This document shows, piece by piece, positions 25,232 to 33,695 of a stretch of 64,000 nt of DNA. Location: contig FUHX01000004.1 of NCBI GenBank assembly GCA_900163555.1, forward strand, positions 62,001 through 126,000, read 5' to 3'. The DNA is from Actinomycetales bacterium JB111. Lineage in GTDB: Bacteria > Actinomycetota > Actinomycetes > Actinomycetales > Actinomycetaceae. Within the stretch, counting starts at the first letter, position 1, and every line of letters starts with the position of its first letter. The translations under genes were made by a program, and so were the position numbers. Below the pieces are notes generated by a model. The model was not told the origin of the DNA, did not search any database, and was given only the letters and a program-made list of their open reading frames with translations.

Positions 25232-26860
25232 CTACCGCGCCGGCACGTCCCGCCGGCGCACGCCGATCACACCCGCGACGACAAGGGCGGCGGCGACCGC
25301 GACCTGGAGGCCGAGCGGCATGGCGCTCCACGCCTCCTGCGGGACGAGCGGCGTGTGCTCGAGCGGGGAGACGTTGCGCGCCCACTGCGGCAGCCCGAGA
25401 AGCTCGCCGAGGATGACGACGACGGCCGCCCAGCCGACGAGTGCCCACGCCACCCATGACAGGCGGGGAGCGACCCCGACGATCGCGACCGCCAGCCCCG
25501 CGAACACCGCGATCGCGGGGACGAGGGCCAGCGAGGCGAGGGCGACGGTGCGGATCCAGGACGGGTCGGACAGGGCGATCGCGGTTCCGACACCGAGCCC
25601 GGTGCCGACGACGACCTGCAGGACGACGGCCTCGGCGAGGACGATCCAGGACCAGCCCAGCAGCAGCCCGTCGCGGCGCGTGCCCGCCACCAGCAGGGAC
25701 TCCATGCGGCCGAGCCGCTCCTCGGCGCGCAGCCGCAGGATGCCGGAGACGACGAGAGCGACCGGCCCGAGGGCGAGCATCGCGAGCATGACGGCCACGA
25801 AGGACCGCGAGAGGTCGTCGAGGTCGATCTCGATCCACTGCGCGAGCTCCGGGTTCGCGCCCATCATGTCGTCGATCTCGCCCGCGAGCGCCCCGAAGGC
25901 GAGCCCGAAGAGGCCCAGCCCGATCGCCCAGCCGACGAAGCCACCGGTCACCAGGCGGAGCGCGAGGCCGGTCGGCGTGGTGAGCAGCCGACCCGCCTCC
26001 GGCGCGCCCGGGCGGGCGGGCACGAGGCCGGCCCCGAGGTCGCGACGGTGCACGAGCGCCGCGGCGAGGAGCAGGAGGAGGACGACGGCGGCCGCGCTCA
26101 GGGCCATCGGCCAGAAGCGGATGTCGATGAAGGGCCGCATCTGCTGGGCCCAGGCCAGCGGCGAGAACCACGACAGCGCCGACCCGGTCGGCTCGATGAC
26201 GTCCCCGATCCCGCGGACGACGAACGCGACCGCGAGCGCCGCCATCGCGAGGGACGAGGCGGTGCGGGCGTGCTCGGTCACCTGGGCGGCGACCGCGCCG
26301 ATCGCGCCGAAGACGAGGCCGGTCAGGGCGGTCGCGAGCCCGAGCCCGACCGAGTCCGCCGCCGGCATGCCGGTCGCGAGGACGCCGACCGTCGTCGCCA
26401 GGCCGACGCCGAGGTCCGCGATCGCGACCGTGGCGAGCGCCGCGACCGGGGCCGCCCACCGCCCGATCGCGAGCGACCGCAGCATCTCGAGCCGCCCCTC
26501 CTCCTCGTCGGCACGCGTGTGCCGCACGACGAGGACGATCGACATGATCGCGGCGGCGATGAGCAGGTAGAGGACGAGCTCGGTCGCGACCATCGCGCCG
26601 AACGTGTAGTGGTCGCCGGCGAGGTCCGGCCCGGTCATGATGACGGCGGCCGGGTTCTTCATGAGCGTGCCGCGGGCGTCGAGCGACGCCTGGTTCGGGT
26701 AGGCGTCGTGCAGGGCGACGATCGACATCGCCGTCAGCGCGAGGAAGCCGGCGACCCACAGCGCGATCGCACGGCGGGAGATGCGGAGGTTCAGCCGCAC
26801 CAGGGCGCCGAACCCGGCGAGCTGGCCCGACCAGCCGCCCCGCGCTCGGCCGGAGCTCAC
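25232..26860 (-). CDS. ABC exporter permease (polyketide/tetronasin type)
   Basis: This 542-residue protein has about 12 helices arranged as two similar halves, typical of TnrB3/polyketide antibiotic exporter permeases. A cytosolic segment ADEEEGRLEMLRSLAIGR recurs in the second half as AEERLGRMESLLVAGTRR, which supports an internal duplication. GTG 26860 overlaps the ATPase stop as GTGA. With the upstream ATPase it should export a hydrophobic compound; no biosynthetic genes are near. Confidence 0.88.
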   Translation of the reverse strand: MSSGRARGGWSGQLAGFGALVRLNLRISRRAIALWVAGFLALTAMSIVALHDAYPNQASLDARGTLMKNPAAVIMTGPDLAGDHYTFGAMVATELVLYLLIAAAIMSIVLVVRHTRADEEEGRLEMLRSLAIGRWAAPVAALATVAIADLGVGLATTVGVLATGMPAADSVGLGLATALTGLVFGAIGAVAAQVTEHARTASSLAMAALAVAFVVRGIGDVIEPTGSALSWFSPLAWAQQMRPFIDIRFWPMALSAAAVVLLLLLAAALVHRRDLGAGLVPARPGAPEAGRLLTTPTGLALRLVTGGFVGWAIGLGLFGLAFGALAGEIDDMMGANPELAQWIEIDLDDLSRSFVAVMLAMLALGPVALVVSGILRLRAEERLGRMESLLVAGTRRDGLLLGWSWIVLAEAVVLQVVVGTGLGVGTAIALSDPSWIRTVALASLALVPAIAVFAGLAVAIVGVAPRLSWVAWALVGWAAVVVILGELLGLPQWARNVSPLEHTPLVPQEAWSAMPLGLQVAVAAALVVAGVIGVRRRDVPAR

Positions 26861-27804
26861 GCCCCGGCCCTCCGTCGACCGCCCACCGAGGCGTCCTCGT
26901 CCTCCCCGGCGTCGATGTCGTCGCCGTAGTGCCGCATGAAGAGCTCCTCGAGCGACGGCGGCGTGATCGTCAGGCCGGCCACGCGCAGGTCGATCAGCCG
27001 CGGGAGGAGGTCGGCGATCGCGTGGTCGTCGGCGTCGAACCGGATGCGGTCGCCGTCGACGACGAGGTCGTGGACGCCGTCGGCGTCCCCCAGTCCCCCG
27101 ACGTCGCCGCTCACTCGGGCGGTCACGATCGACCTCGTGAGGTGGCGCAGCTCGTCGAGCGTCCCGCTCTCCACGTCCCGGCCGCCCCGGATGATGGTGA
27201 CGCGGTCGCAGAGCTTCTCCACCTCGGCGAGGATGTGGCTGGACAGCAGGACCGTGCGCCCGGCCTCGCGCAGCGCGCGGACCTCGTCCGTGAACACCGC
27301 CTCCATGAGCGGGTCCAGGCCGGAGGTCGGCTCGTCGAACAGATAGAGGTCGACGTCGCGCGAGAGGGCGGCGACGAGCGCGACCTTCTGCCGGTTCCCC
27401 GTGGAGTAGGTGCGAGCCTTCTTGCTCGGGTCGAGCTCGAACCGCTCGACGAGTCGTTGGCGGCGCTCGCGCTGGTCGGCCCCGCGCTCGGAACGCGTGA
27501 GGATGTCGATGGCCTCGCCCCCGGTCAGGTTCGGCCACAGGCTGATGTCCCCGGGGACGTAGGCGAGGTCGGCGTGGACGTCGACGGCGTCCCGCCAGGG
27601 GTCCTTGCCCAGGATCTCCACCTCACCTAAGTCCGCCCGGAGCATGCCGAGCAGGATCCGGATGGTCGTCGACTTCCCCGCCCCGTTGGGGCCGAGGAAC
27701 CCCGTGACCTGCCCGGTCGGGACGGTGAGGGAGAAGCCGTCGAGCGCGCGGAAGCGGCCGAAGGACTTGGTCAGGGCGGTCACGGTGACAGCGGCGTCGA
27801 TCAT
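26857..27804 (-). CDS. ABC exporter ATPase
   Basis: The 315-residue protein has Walker A GPNGAGKSTTIR, signature-equivalent YSTGNRQKVALVAAL, Walker B LYLFDEPTSGLD and the H-loop LSSHILAEVE. The signature starts YSTGN rather than LSGG, a variant seen in the TnrB2-type group. The ATG at 27804 follows GAAGGGG at a good distance. It pairs with the permease it overlaps (GTGA). An in-frame open stretch continues upstream to 29700 but runs antisense through the GH3 gene and is not coding. Confidence 0.9.
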   Translation of the reverse strand: MIDAAVTVTALTKSFGRFRALDGFSLTVPTGQVTGFLGPNGAGKSTTIRILLGMLRADLGEVEILGKDPWRDAVDVHADLAYVPGDISLWPNLTGGEAIDILTRSERGADQRERRQRLVERFELDPSKKARTYSTGNRQKVALVAALSRDVDLYLFDEPTSGLDPLMEAVFTDEVRALREAGRTVLLSSHILAEVEKLCDRVTIIRGGRDVESGTLDELRHLTRSIVTARVSGDVGGLGDADGVHDLVVDGDRIRFDADDHAIADLLPRLIDLRVAGLTITPPSLEELFMRHYGDDIDAGEDEDASVGGRRRAGA

Positions 27805-28035
27805 GTCGTCCCCTTCGACGAGCGTTGCGGTCAGGTGCCTGTGCCGGAACCGGCGTCGACCCGGTCGGGCGCGGCACGGCGGGACGCGGCGTCGGCGGGG
27901 TGGGTGCGGGGGCGGTCGGTGGCCGTTCCTCCGGAGAACCCGCCGGGGACTGAGCGCATGGTCGACACGGTACGGGTCGCTCTGCCGGGGCAACACCCCC
28001 GGAGGCCCCGGCGCCACGCCCGGCGGTGACGGGTC

Positions 28036-28041
28036 TAGCCT
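28036..28041 (+). promoter_or_regulatory. Leaderless -10 box (TAGCCT)
   Basis: TAGCCT, 6 nt (CGAAGG), then ATG 28048. The 243-bp divergent gap to the exporter otherwise shows nothing clear. Confidence 0.55.
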
Positions 28042-28047
28042 CGAAGG

Positions 28048-29814
28048 ATGCGCTCGAACTCGGCCATGCGATCGACCCGGGCCACCCGCCACGGGGCCGG
28101 ACCCGCCGCGCCCGCGCTCGCGATGCTCGCGGTCGGCGCCCTCCTTCTCGCCGGATGCGGATCGTCCGGCGACGGCAAATCCTCCGATCCGCCGTCGGAC
28201 CCGGGCCCGTCGGAGAGCCCGTCGGCGTCGGACGGCCCGGACCCGTCGGAGTCGCCGAGCGAGTCGCCGACCGGTGCGGGCGAGGAGCCGGACGGCGAGG
28301 CGCTTGCCTGGGGGCCGACGGAGCAGGACGTCGCGGAGGCGACCGAGCTGGCCGCGAGCATGACGCCGGAGGAGGTGGCGGGACAGGTGATCATCGCCCG
28401 CTACCCGGGCACGGACCCCGCCGCGGCGGCCGATGAGCTCACGCAGTACCACCTGGGCGGGCTCGTGCTGTTCTCGGACAACATCGACTCCCTCGACCAG
28501 GTGGTCGCCACCTCCCAGGCCGTGCAGGACGCGCAGGCGGACCTCGGCCGCGACTGGCCCGCGATCCTCTCGGTGGACAACGAGGGCGGCACGGTCCAGC
28601 GGCTCAGCGCGGACACGGGGCCGTGGACCTCCTTCCCCGAGTTCATGGCCGCGGGCGCGGCGAACGACCCCGAGGCGACGCGCGCGGCCGCCGAGGGCAT
28701 GGCGACCGAGCTGCGGGCGAGCGGCCTCAACGTCGACTTCGCGCCGGTCGCCGACGTGACGATCGGCCCGACGGACGCGGCCATCGGCACGCGCTCGGCC
28801 GGCGGGGACCCGCAGCTCGTGGCCGACACGGTCGCCTCCGCCGTCGAGGGATTCACCGACGGCGCGGTCGTCTCGAGCCTCAAGCACTTCCCGGGCCACG
28901 GCGGGCTCACCGTCGACTCCCACCAGGACCTTCCGGTGCAGGACGCGACGGCGGACGAGCTCGGCTCCGACTCCCTCGTGCCCTTCCAGGCGGGCGTCGA
29001 CGCCGAGGCCGGTACCGTGATGATCGGCCACATCGCGGTCGACGCCTGGGACCCGGGCGTGCCCGCCTCCCTGTCCCCCGCCGCCTACGAGCACCTGCGT
29101 GAGGACCTCGGGTTCACCGGGGTGGCCATCACCGACGGTCTGGACATGGGCGCGCTCACCAACTCCTACACGCCCGACCAGATCGCGATCATGTCGCTGC
29201 AGGCGGGCGCCGACCTCCTGCTCGGTCCCACGGACGTCGCCGTCGCGCACCAGGGCATCGTCGACGCGCTCGCGGACGGCTCGCTCTCCCGCGACCGGGT
29301 GGACGAGGCCGCCGGCCGGGTCATCGCGCTCATGCGCTGGCAGCAGGACGCCGCCGACACGGCGGGGGCGGTCGGGCCGGAGGAGTCCGAGGCGGGCGCC
29401 CAGGCCTCCGAGGAGCTCAGCCGGGCGGCGATCACGCAGGTCGCCGGCGAGTGCGGGGTGACGCTCGCGGGGCCGCGCGTGCACGTCCACGGCGGATCTG
29501 TCCCGGACTGGGACGCCTTCACCGCCGCAGCGCAGGACGCCGGCCTCGAGGTCGTCCCCCTCGAGGAGCCGGCCGACACCGAGATCCGCCTCCTCACCTC
29601 CGAGAGCCCGACCGGCACGGGCGACGTGGTCGTCACCCTGGACGGCCCGTGGCTGCTGGACGGCAACGACGCGCCCGTCGAGCTGGCCGCCTACGGGCAC
29701 ACGAGCGGGACGTTCGAGGCGCTGGCCGACGTCCTCGTCGGCGCCCAGGAGGCCCCGGGCGTGCTGCCGTTCCAGGAGCCCGGGAGCACCGACCCGGGCA
29801 CGAGCTGCGGGTAG
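28048..29814 (+). CDS. Glycoside hydrolase family 3 lipoprotein (NagZ-like)
   Basis: The 588 residues begin with a lipoprotein signal (lipobox LAGC) and an Asp/Ser/Pro-rich tether (about 45 residues). The GH3 N-terminal barrel follows with KHFPGHG and nucleophile Asp363 in TDGLDMGAL. A C-terminal region of about 140 residues (GECGVTLAGPRVHV) lacks a clear GH3 C-domain. NagZ-type enzymes remove GlcNAc from muropeptides, so an extracellular cell-wall recycling role is likely. ATG 28066 is an alternative start. Confidence 0.9.
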   Translation: MRSNSAMRSTRATRHGAGPAAPALAMLAVGALLLAGCGSSGDGKSSDPPSDPGPSESPSASDGPDPSESPSESPTGAGEEPDGEALAWGPTEQDVAEATELAASMTPEEVAGQVIIARYPGTDPAAAADELTQYHLGGLVLFSDNIDSLDQVVATSQAVQDAQADLGRDWPAILSVDNEGGTVQRLSADTGPWTSFPEFMAAGAANDPEATRAAAEGMATELRASGLNVDFAPVADVTIGPTDAAIGTRSAGGDPQLVADTVASAVEGFTDGAVVSSLKHFPGHGGLTVDSHQDLPVQDATADELGSDSLVPFQAGVDAEAGTVMIGHIAVDAWDPGVPASLSPAAYEHLREDLGFTGVAITDGLDMGALTNSYTPDQIAIMSLQAGADLLLGPTDVAVAHQGIVDALADGSLSRDRVDEAAGRVIALMRWQQDAADTAGAVGPEESEAGAQASEELSRAAITQVAGECGVTLAGPRVHVHGGSVPDWDAFTAAAQDAGLEVVPLEEPADTEIRLLTSESPTGTGDVVVTLDGPWLLDGNDAPVELAAYGHTSGTFEALADVLVGAQEAPGVLPFQEPGSTDPGTSCG

Positions 29815-29823
29815 GCCCCGAGC

Positions 29824-30987
29824 TCAGGGTGTCGGATCGGCTCCCCGACGGCGCACGGCCTCGTTGAGCACGAACGCGACACCAGCCAGCGCGATCGCGA
29901 GCCACGCGCCGCGCAGGGTCGTCCCGTGCTCGACGAACAGGCCGCCGCTCGCGGACCCCACCGCGACCCCGGCGTACAGCGCCGAGGCGTTGAGTGAGAA
30001 TGCGAGCGCCGTCCGCTCCGGCTGCAGGTGGGCGAGCCGGGCCTGCTGCGGGGTGCCGAACCCCCAGGCGCCGATCCCCCAGGCGAGGAACACCACCGGG
30101 GCGAGCCAGCGGCCGGGGCCGAGCCAGAGCGCGGCCATGGCGACCGCCAGCAGGATCAGCTCGATCCGCACCCACCAGGCCGGCCCGCGGCGGTCGGTGA
30201 ACACGCCGCCGAGGTGGTTGCCGATCATGGCCCCCACGCCGAAGCACGCGAGCAGCACCGGCACCATCGACGAGGTCAGGCCGAGCGCATGGGCGACCTC
30301 GGTGGAGTAGGTGTAGAGCACGTAGGGCGCGGCGACCGCCACGAACGTCACGGCGCACACCAGCCGCACGGCCGGATCCGCGGCGAGCGCGCGGTAGTCG
30401 GCCCCGCGGATGCGCGCCGACCCTGGGGCGGGCGGCATCCGCCACGCCACAAGCACGGCCGCCACGATCGCGACCGCCGCGACGCCGAGGACCACGGTCC
30501 GCCAGCTCACCCGGTCCGACGCGATCGCCCCGAGCGGCACCCCGAGCGCGATGGCGACGGCGATGCCGGAGAAGACGAGGGCGAGCGCCGCGGACCGCTG
30601 CCGCGGCGGGACCACCTGGGCGGCGTACGCACCGGAGGCCGGGGTGATGACGGCGGCCGCGGCAGCGGCGAGGGTCCGGAACATTAGGACGGCCACGAAG
30701 GAGTCGGCCGTGGCCAGCAGGAGGTCCGCTGCCCCCAGCGCGAGCAGGGCGACCGTCACGACCGCCTTGCGGGGAAGGTGGGCGGTGCGCCCGACGGCGA
30801 TCGGTCCGGCCAGCGCGTAGACCACCGCGAACAGCGACACCGACAGCCCGGCGACCGACACCCGCACGCCGACGTCGTCGGCGAGCGACGGCAGGAACCC
30901 GGCCACCGCCCACGTGTCGACCCCGAGGGCGAACATCCCGACGACGAGCGGCCAGCACGTGCGGTACACACTCGGCGTCGTCGGCAT
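29824..30987 (-). CDS. MFS transporter (DHA1/Cmx-like efflux)
   Basis: The 387-residue carrier has 12 predicted helices and the DHA1 features PIAVGRTAHLPRKAV (loop 2-3) and PASGAYAAQVVPPRQR (helix 4-loop). Relatives export chloramphenicol or arabinose-type substrates; the actual substrate is unknown. It converges on the GH3 gene with 9 bp between stops and is divergent from aroD. ATG 30987 has TAGCCT 7 nt upstream. Confidence 0.88.
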   Translation of the reverse strand: MPTTPSVYRTCWPLVVGMFALGVDTWAVAGFLPSLADDVGVRVSVAGLSVSLFAVVYALAGPIAVGRTAHLPRKAVVTVALLALGAADLLLATADSFVAVLMFRTLAAAAAAVITPASGAYAAQVVPPRQRSAALALVFSGIAVAIALGVPLGAIASDRVSWRTVVLGVAAVAIVAAVLVAWRMPPAPGSARIRGADYRALAADPAVRLVCAVTFVAVAAPYVLYTYSTEVAHALGLTSSMVPVLLACFGVGAMIGNHLGGVFTDRRGPAWWVRIELILLAVAMAALWLGPGRWLAPVVFLAWGIGAWGFGTPQQARLAHLQPERTALAFSLNASALYAGVAVGSASGGLFVEHGTTLRGAWLAIALAGVAFVLNEAVRRRGADPTP

Positions 30988-30994
30988 GGCTCGC

Positions 30995-31000
30995 AGGCTA
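30995..31000 (-). promoter_or_regulatory. Leaderless -10 box (TAGCCT)
   Basis: On the minus strand TAGCCT, 7 nt, then ATG 30987; it lies back to back with the aroD promoter. Confidence 0.5.
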
Positions 31001-31057
31001 CGTCGCCCCCGGGCCTCCGCTCGCCGGGTTCCGCGGGCCGAGGCGTCCCGCGGCCAC

Positions 31058-31063
31058 TAGATT
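31058..31063 (+). promoter_or_regulatory. Leaderless -10 box (TAGATT)
   Basis: TAGATT, 6 nt (GGCCCC), then the aroD ATG at 31070. Confidence 0.6.
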
Positions 31064-31069
31064 GGCCCC

Positions 31070-31849
31070 ATGCCCACCCCCGACCGACCCCCCGCCGCCG
31101 TGCCCGTCGTGGGCACGGGCTGGCGCGTGCCCGGTCTCCCCGCGATCGCGGGGAGACCAGCGGTGATCGTGCCGGTCGTCGTCGGGGAGGACGCCCCGGC
31201 CCGGGCGGGCGAGGCCGTCCGGGCGGGCGCCGACGTCGTCGAGTGGCGGATCGACCTCGTGGCGGATGCCGCCCGGGCGGTCCGCGAGATCCCGGCCGTG
31301 CGCGCCGCCTGCGGCGCCGCTCCCCTGCTGGTCACCTACCGCACGACGGCGGAGGGCGGCTCGGGCGCGGCCGGTCCGGCCGGGTACGCGGAGATGCTGC
31401 TGGCCGCGGCGCGGGCGGGCGCTGACCTGCTCGACGTCGAGGCGGACCACCCCGCGGCCGCGGACGCCGTCGCCGGGATCCGGGCCGGGCGCGACGGCGC
31501 CGGGCCGGCGATCGTCATGTCGCACCACCGGTTCGACGCCACCCCGCCGGCCCGGGAGATCGTCGAGCGGCTGGCGGCCATGGAGGCGGCCGGGGCGGAC
31601 GTCGCGAAGCTCGCCGCCATGCCGACCCGGTGGTCCGACGTGCTCGACCTGCTGGCCGCCACGGCGGCCCGCGCCGAGGAGGCACGGGTCCCGCTGGTCA
31701 CGATGTCGATGGGGACGCTCGGCGCCCCGAGCAGGCTGGTCGGCGGGCGGTTCGGGTCGGCGGCGACGTTCGCGTCGGCGGGTGACGTCTCCGCCCCGGG
31801 GCAGATGCCCGTGGCGGAGGTCCTCCGCGCGCTCGACCTGCTGGCCTGA
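31070..31849 (+). CDS. aroD: Type I 3-dehydroquinate dehydratase
   Basis: The 259-residue TIM-barrel enzyme has the type I signature: VEWRIDLV (substrate Glu/Arg), catalytic His153 in MSHHRF and Schiff-base Lys180 in DVAKLAAMP. It dehydrates 3-dehydroquinate to 3-dehydroshikimate. Actinobacteria usually have the type II enzyme (AroQ) in the shikimate pathway, so this standalone type I copy may serve quinate/shikimate catabolism or another role. No other aro or qui gene is adjacent. Confidence 0.92.
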   Translation: MPTPDRPPAAVPVVGTGWRVPGLPAIAGRPAVIVPVVVGEDAPARAGEAVRAGADVVEWRIDLVADAARAVREIPAVRAACGAAPLLVTYRTTAEGGSGAAGPAGYAEMLLAAARAGADLLDVEADHPAAADAVAGIRAGRDGAGPAIVMSHHRFDATPPAREIVERLAAMEAAGADVAKLAAMPTRWSDVLDLLAATAARAEEARVPLVTMSMGTLGAPSRLVGGRFGSAATFASAGDVSAPGQMPVAEVLRALDLLA

Positions 31850-32046
31850 TTCCCGGCCCTCGGAGCCCGCACGGCCGCTGGGCGAACCCCCCGTTCCATC
31901 CGCCGGACGCGCCCGCCGGAACTGGGGGTCGATCTAGCACGACGGTGTCCGATTTTCGGGATTGACACGTCATGGCCTCGCAAAATGTGGTGCAAGTCGC
32001 TACGTTGTTTGGGTTGCTGTCATCACACATGAGAGGCAAAGACACC

Positions 32047-33468
32047 ATGGACCAACTCCGCAACTACGACTGGGTGGGGCTCGCCGAGAAGGTGGTCATC
32101 GCCGCAATCATCCTGCTGGTCACGTGGCTGATCGCCAAGGGCGTGCGGGCCGGCATCAACAAGCTCGCCGGCCGGGTGCCGTTCCTGCAGCGGCAGGGAC
32201 GCGACGGCCAGAACCTCGGGGCCGCCATCGGCCAGATCGCCGCACTGCTGGTGTGGCTCTTCGGTCTGATCGCGATTCTTCAGGTCTTCAGCCTCTCGCA
32301 GGCCGTCGCCCCGATCAGCGGGCTGCTCGACACCGTGCTGCGCTTCATCCCGAACATCGTCGGGGCCGGCGTCGTCTTCTTCATCGGCCTCGTCCTCGCG
32401 AAGGTGGCTCGCCAGCTCGTCGGGACGGCGCTGTCGTCCATCGGGCTCGACGAGCGTCTCGCCAAGGTCGGCGCGAGCGCCAGCGCGGCGACCGACCCGG
32501 CACGCTCCGGCGAGTCGCACCTGCCGGGCACCGCGCCCTCCTCGCGCGGCGCGCACGCTGCTCCCGCCCCGCAGGGCGCTCCGGCGCCCCAGGGTGGCCC
32601 GGCCCCGCAGGGTGGCCAGGGTCCCCAGGGCGGCCACGCTCCCCAGGGCGGTCCCGCTCCCCAGGGCGGCCACGCCGCCTACGGCGCACCGGCTCCCCAG
32701 CAGGGCGCTCCGGCCGGCTACGGCGCACCGCAGGCCCCGGCCCGCTCGGGCGGCGGCCTCACCGATGTGATCGCCAACCTGGTCTTCGCGCTCGTGCTCA
32801 TCGTGGTGTCGATCTCCGCGCTGCAGATTCTCGGGATCAGCGCGATCTCCGACCCCGCGACGTCCATGCTGCAGACGGTGCTCAACGCGCTTCCGAACAT
32901 CATCGCGGCCGTCGCCGTGCTGCTCATCGGCTGGTTCATCGCGAAGTTCGTGGCCCAGCTGCTCGAGTCCACGCTCGCCGGGGTGGGCGTCGACCGTCTC
33001 GCCCACGAGCAGGGCATCCTGCCCGAGGGCAAGAAGGCCTCGTCGATCCTCGCGATCGTCGTCAAGGTCGCCATCGTCCTGTTCTTCGCGATCATGGCCA
33101 CCCGCCTGCTCGGCTTCCCGGAGATCACCGGGTTCCTCGAGGAGGTCATCTCGGTCGGCGGCCACGTCCTGTTCGGCGCGGCCTTCATCGGCGCCGGCGT
33201 GCTCATCGCGACGCTGCTGCGCAGGGCGCTCGGCGCCAGCACGGCCGGACAGATCGTGTACTGGGCGACCATCGCCCTGTTCGCCGCGATGGGCCTCAGC
33301 TACATGGGCATCGCGGAGTCGATCGTCAACCTCGCGTTCGGCGCGGTCGTCGTCGGCGCCGCGCTCGCCGCGGCCCTCGCGTTCGGACTCGGTGGCCGCG
33401 ACGCCGCCGCCCGGACGCTCAACAAGGCAGAGAAGAAGATCGACAGCAACGACACCCCGATGGTCTGA
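32047..33468 (+). CDS. MscS-like mechanosensitive channel with conserved TM-helix repeats
   Basis: The 473-residue membrane protein has an N-terminal helix (about 14-33) and a pair near 55-75 and 90-125. A ~85-residue Pro/Gln/Gly-rich loop follows, and then five more helices. Two copies of the conserved TM-helix motif are visible: IPNIVGAGVVFFIGLVLAK and LPNIIAAVAVLLIGWFIAK. This is the PF05552-type helix found in mechanosensitive-channel relatives, but the typical MscS beta-domain is not obvious. ATG 32047 follows GAGAGG; longer in-frame starts to 31972 lack one. The gene stands alone. Confidence 0.8.
   Translation: MDQLRNYDWVGLAEKVVIAAIILLVTWLIAKGVRAGINKLAGRVPFLQRQGRDGQNLGAAIGQIAALLVWLFGLIAILQVFSLSQAVAPISGLLDTVLRFIPNIVGAGVVFFIGLVLAKVARQLVGTALSSIGLDERLAKVGASASAATDPARSGESHLPGTAPSSRGAHAAPAPQGAPAPQGGPAPQGGQGPQGGHAPQGGPAPQGGHAAYGAPAPQQGAPAGYGAPQAPARSGGGLTDVIANLVFALVLIVVSISALQILGISAISDPATSMLQTVLNALPNIIAAVAVLLIGWFIAKFVAQLLESTLAGVGVDRLAHEQGILPEGKKASSILAIVVKVAIVLFFAIMATRLLGFPEITGFLEEVISVGGHVLFGAAFIGAGVLIATLLRRALGASTAGQIVYWATIALFAAMGLSYMGIAESIVNLAFGAVVVGAALAAALAFGLGGRDAAARTLNKAEKKIDSNDTPMV
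32560..32740 (+). repeat. PQG-type repeat region inside the channel gene
   Basis: About a dozen short GC-rich units encode variations on APQGG (for example PAPQGGPAPQGG and HAPQGG). They lie between the two helix-repeat halves and are probably a disordered cytoplasmic linker. Confidence 0.8.
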
Positions 33469-33571
33469 CCGTCACGGTCGGACCCCTTCGGCGCGGGCGA
33501 CCGGGGCACCCAGCACGGGTGCCGCCGGCCGCCCGTTCTCGTGCCCGGCCCCTTCCTCCCGCCCCGCACCC

Positions 33572-33650
33572 CGCCGAGTTCGTGCTCAGGAGCGTGAGTG
33601 CGGACTGACGAGGGCCCGCACTCGGTGTCTCCGGCACGAACTCGGCGAGA
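33572..33650. repeat. ~75-bp palindromic element, copy 2
   Basis: Fourteen-bp arms CGCCGAGTTCGTGC (33572-33585) and GCACGAACTCGGCG (33634-33647) are perfectly complementary. A nested GAGTGCGG (33596-33603) pairs with CCGCACTC (33616-33623). The element aligns with 9714-9788. Confidence 0.75.
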
Positions 33651-33682
33651 AGGTGACGGGGGTGGCGAGCGCCGTCGTCGGA

Positions 33683-33688
33683 TAGCGT
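33683..33688 (+). promoter_or_regulatory. Leaderless -10 box (TAGCGT)
   Basis: TAGCGT, 7 nt, then GTG 33696, which it supports as the true start of the MFS gene. Confidence 0.45.
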
Positions 33689-33695
33689 GCTCGCC

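Noticed and set aside
26857-29700. Continuation of the second exporter ATPase frame upstream to 29700
   Set aside because: The real start is ATG 27804 with a Shine-Dalgarno sequence; the upstream part is antisense to the GH3 lipoprotein gene.
31962-31967. TTGACA upstream of the MscS-like gene as a -35 box
   Set aside because: No matching -10 hexamer is seen at 16-18 bp; the nearest TACGTT at 32001 is too far away.
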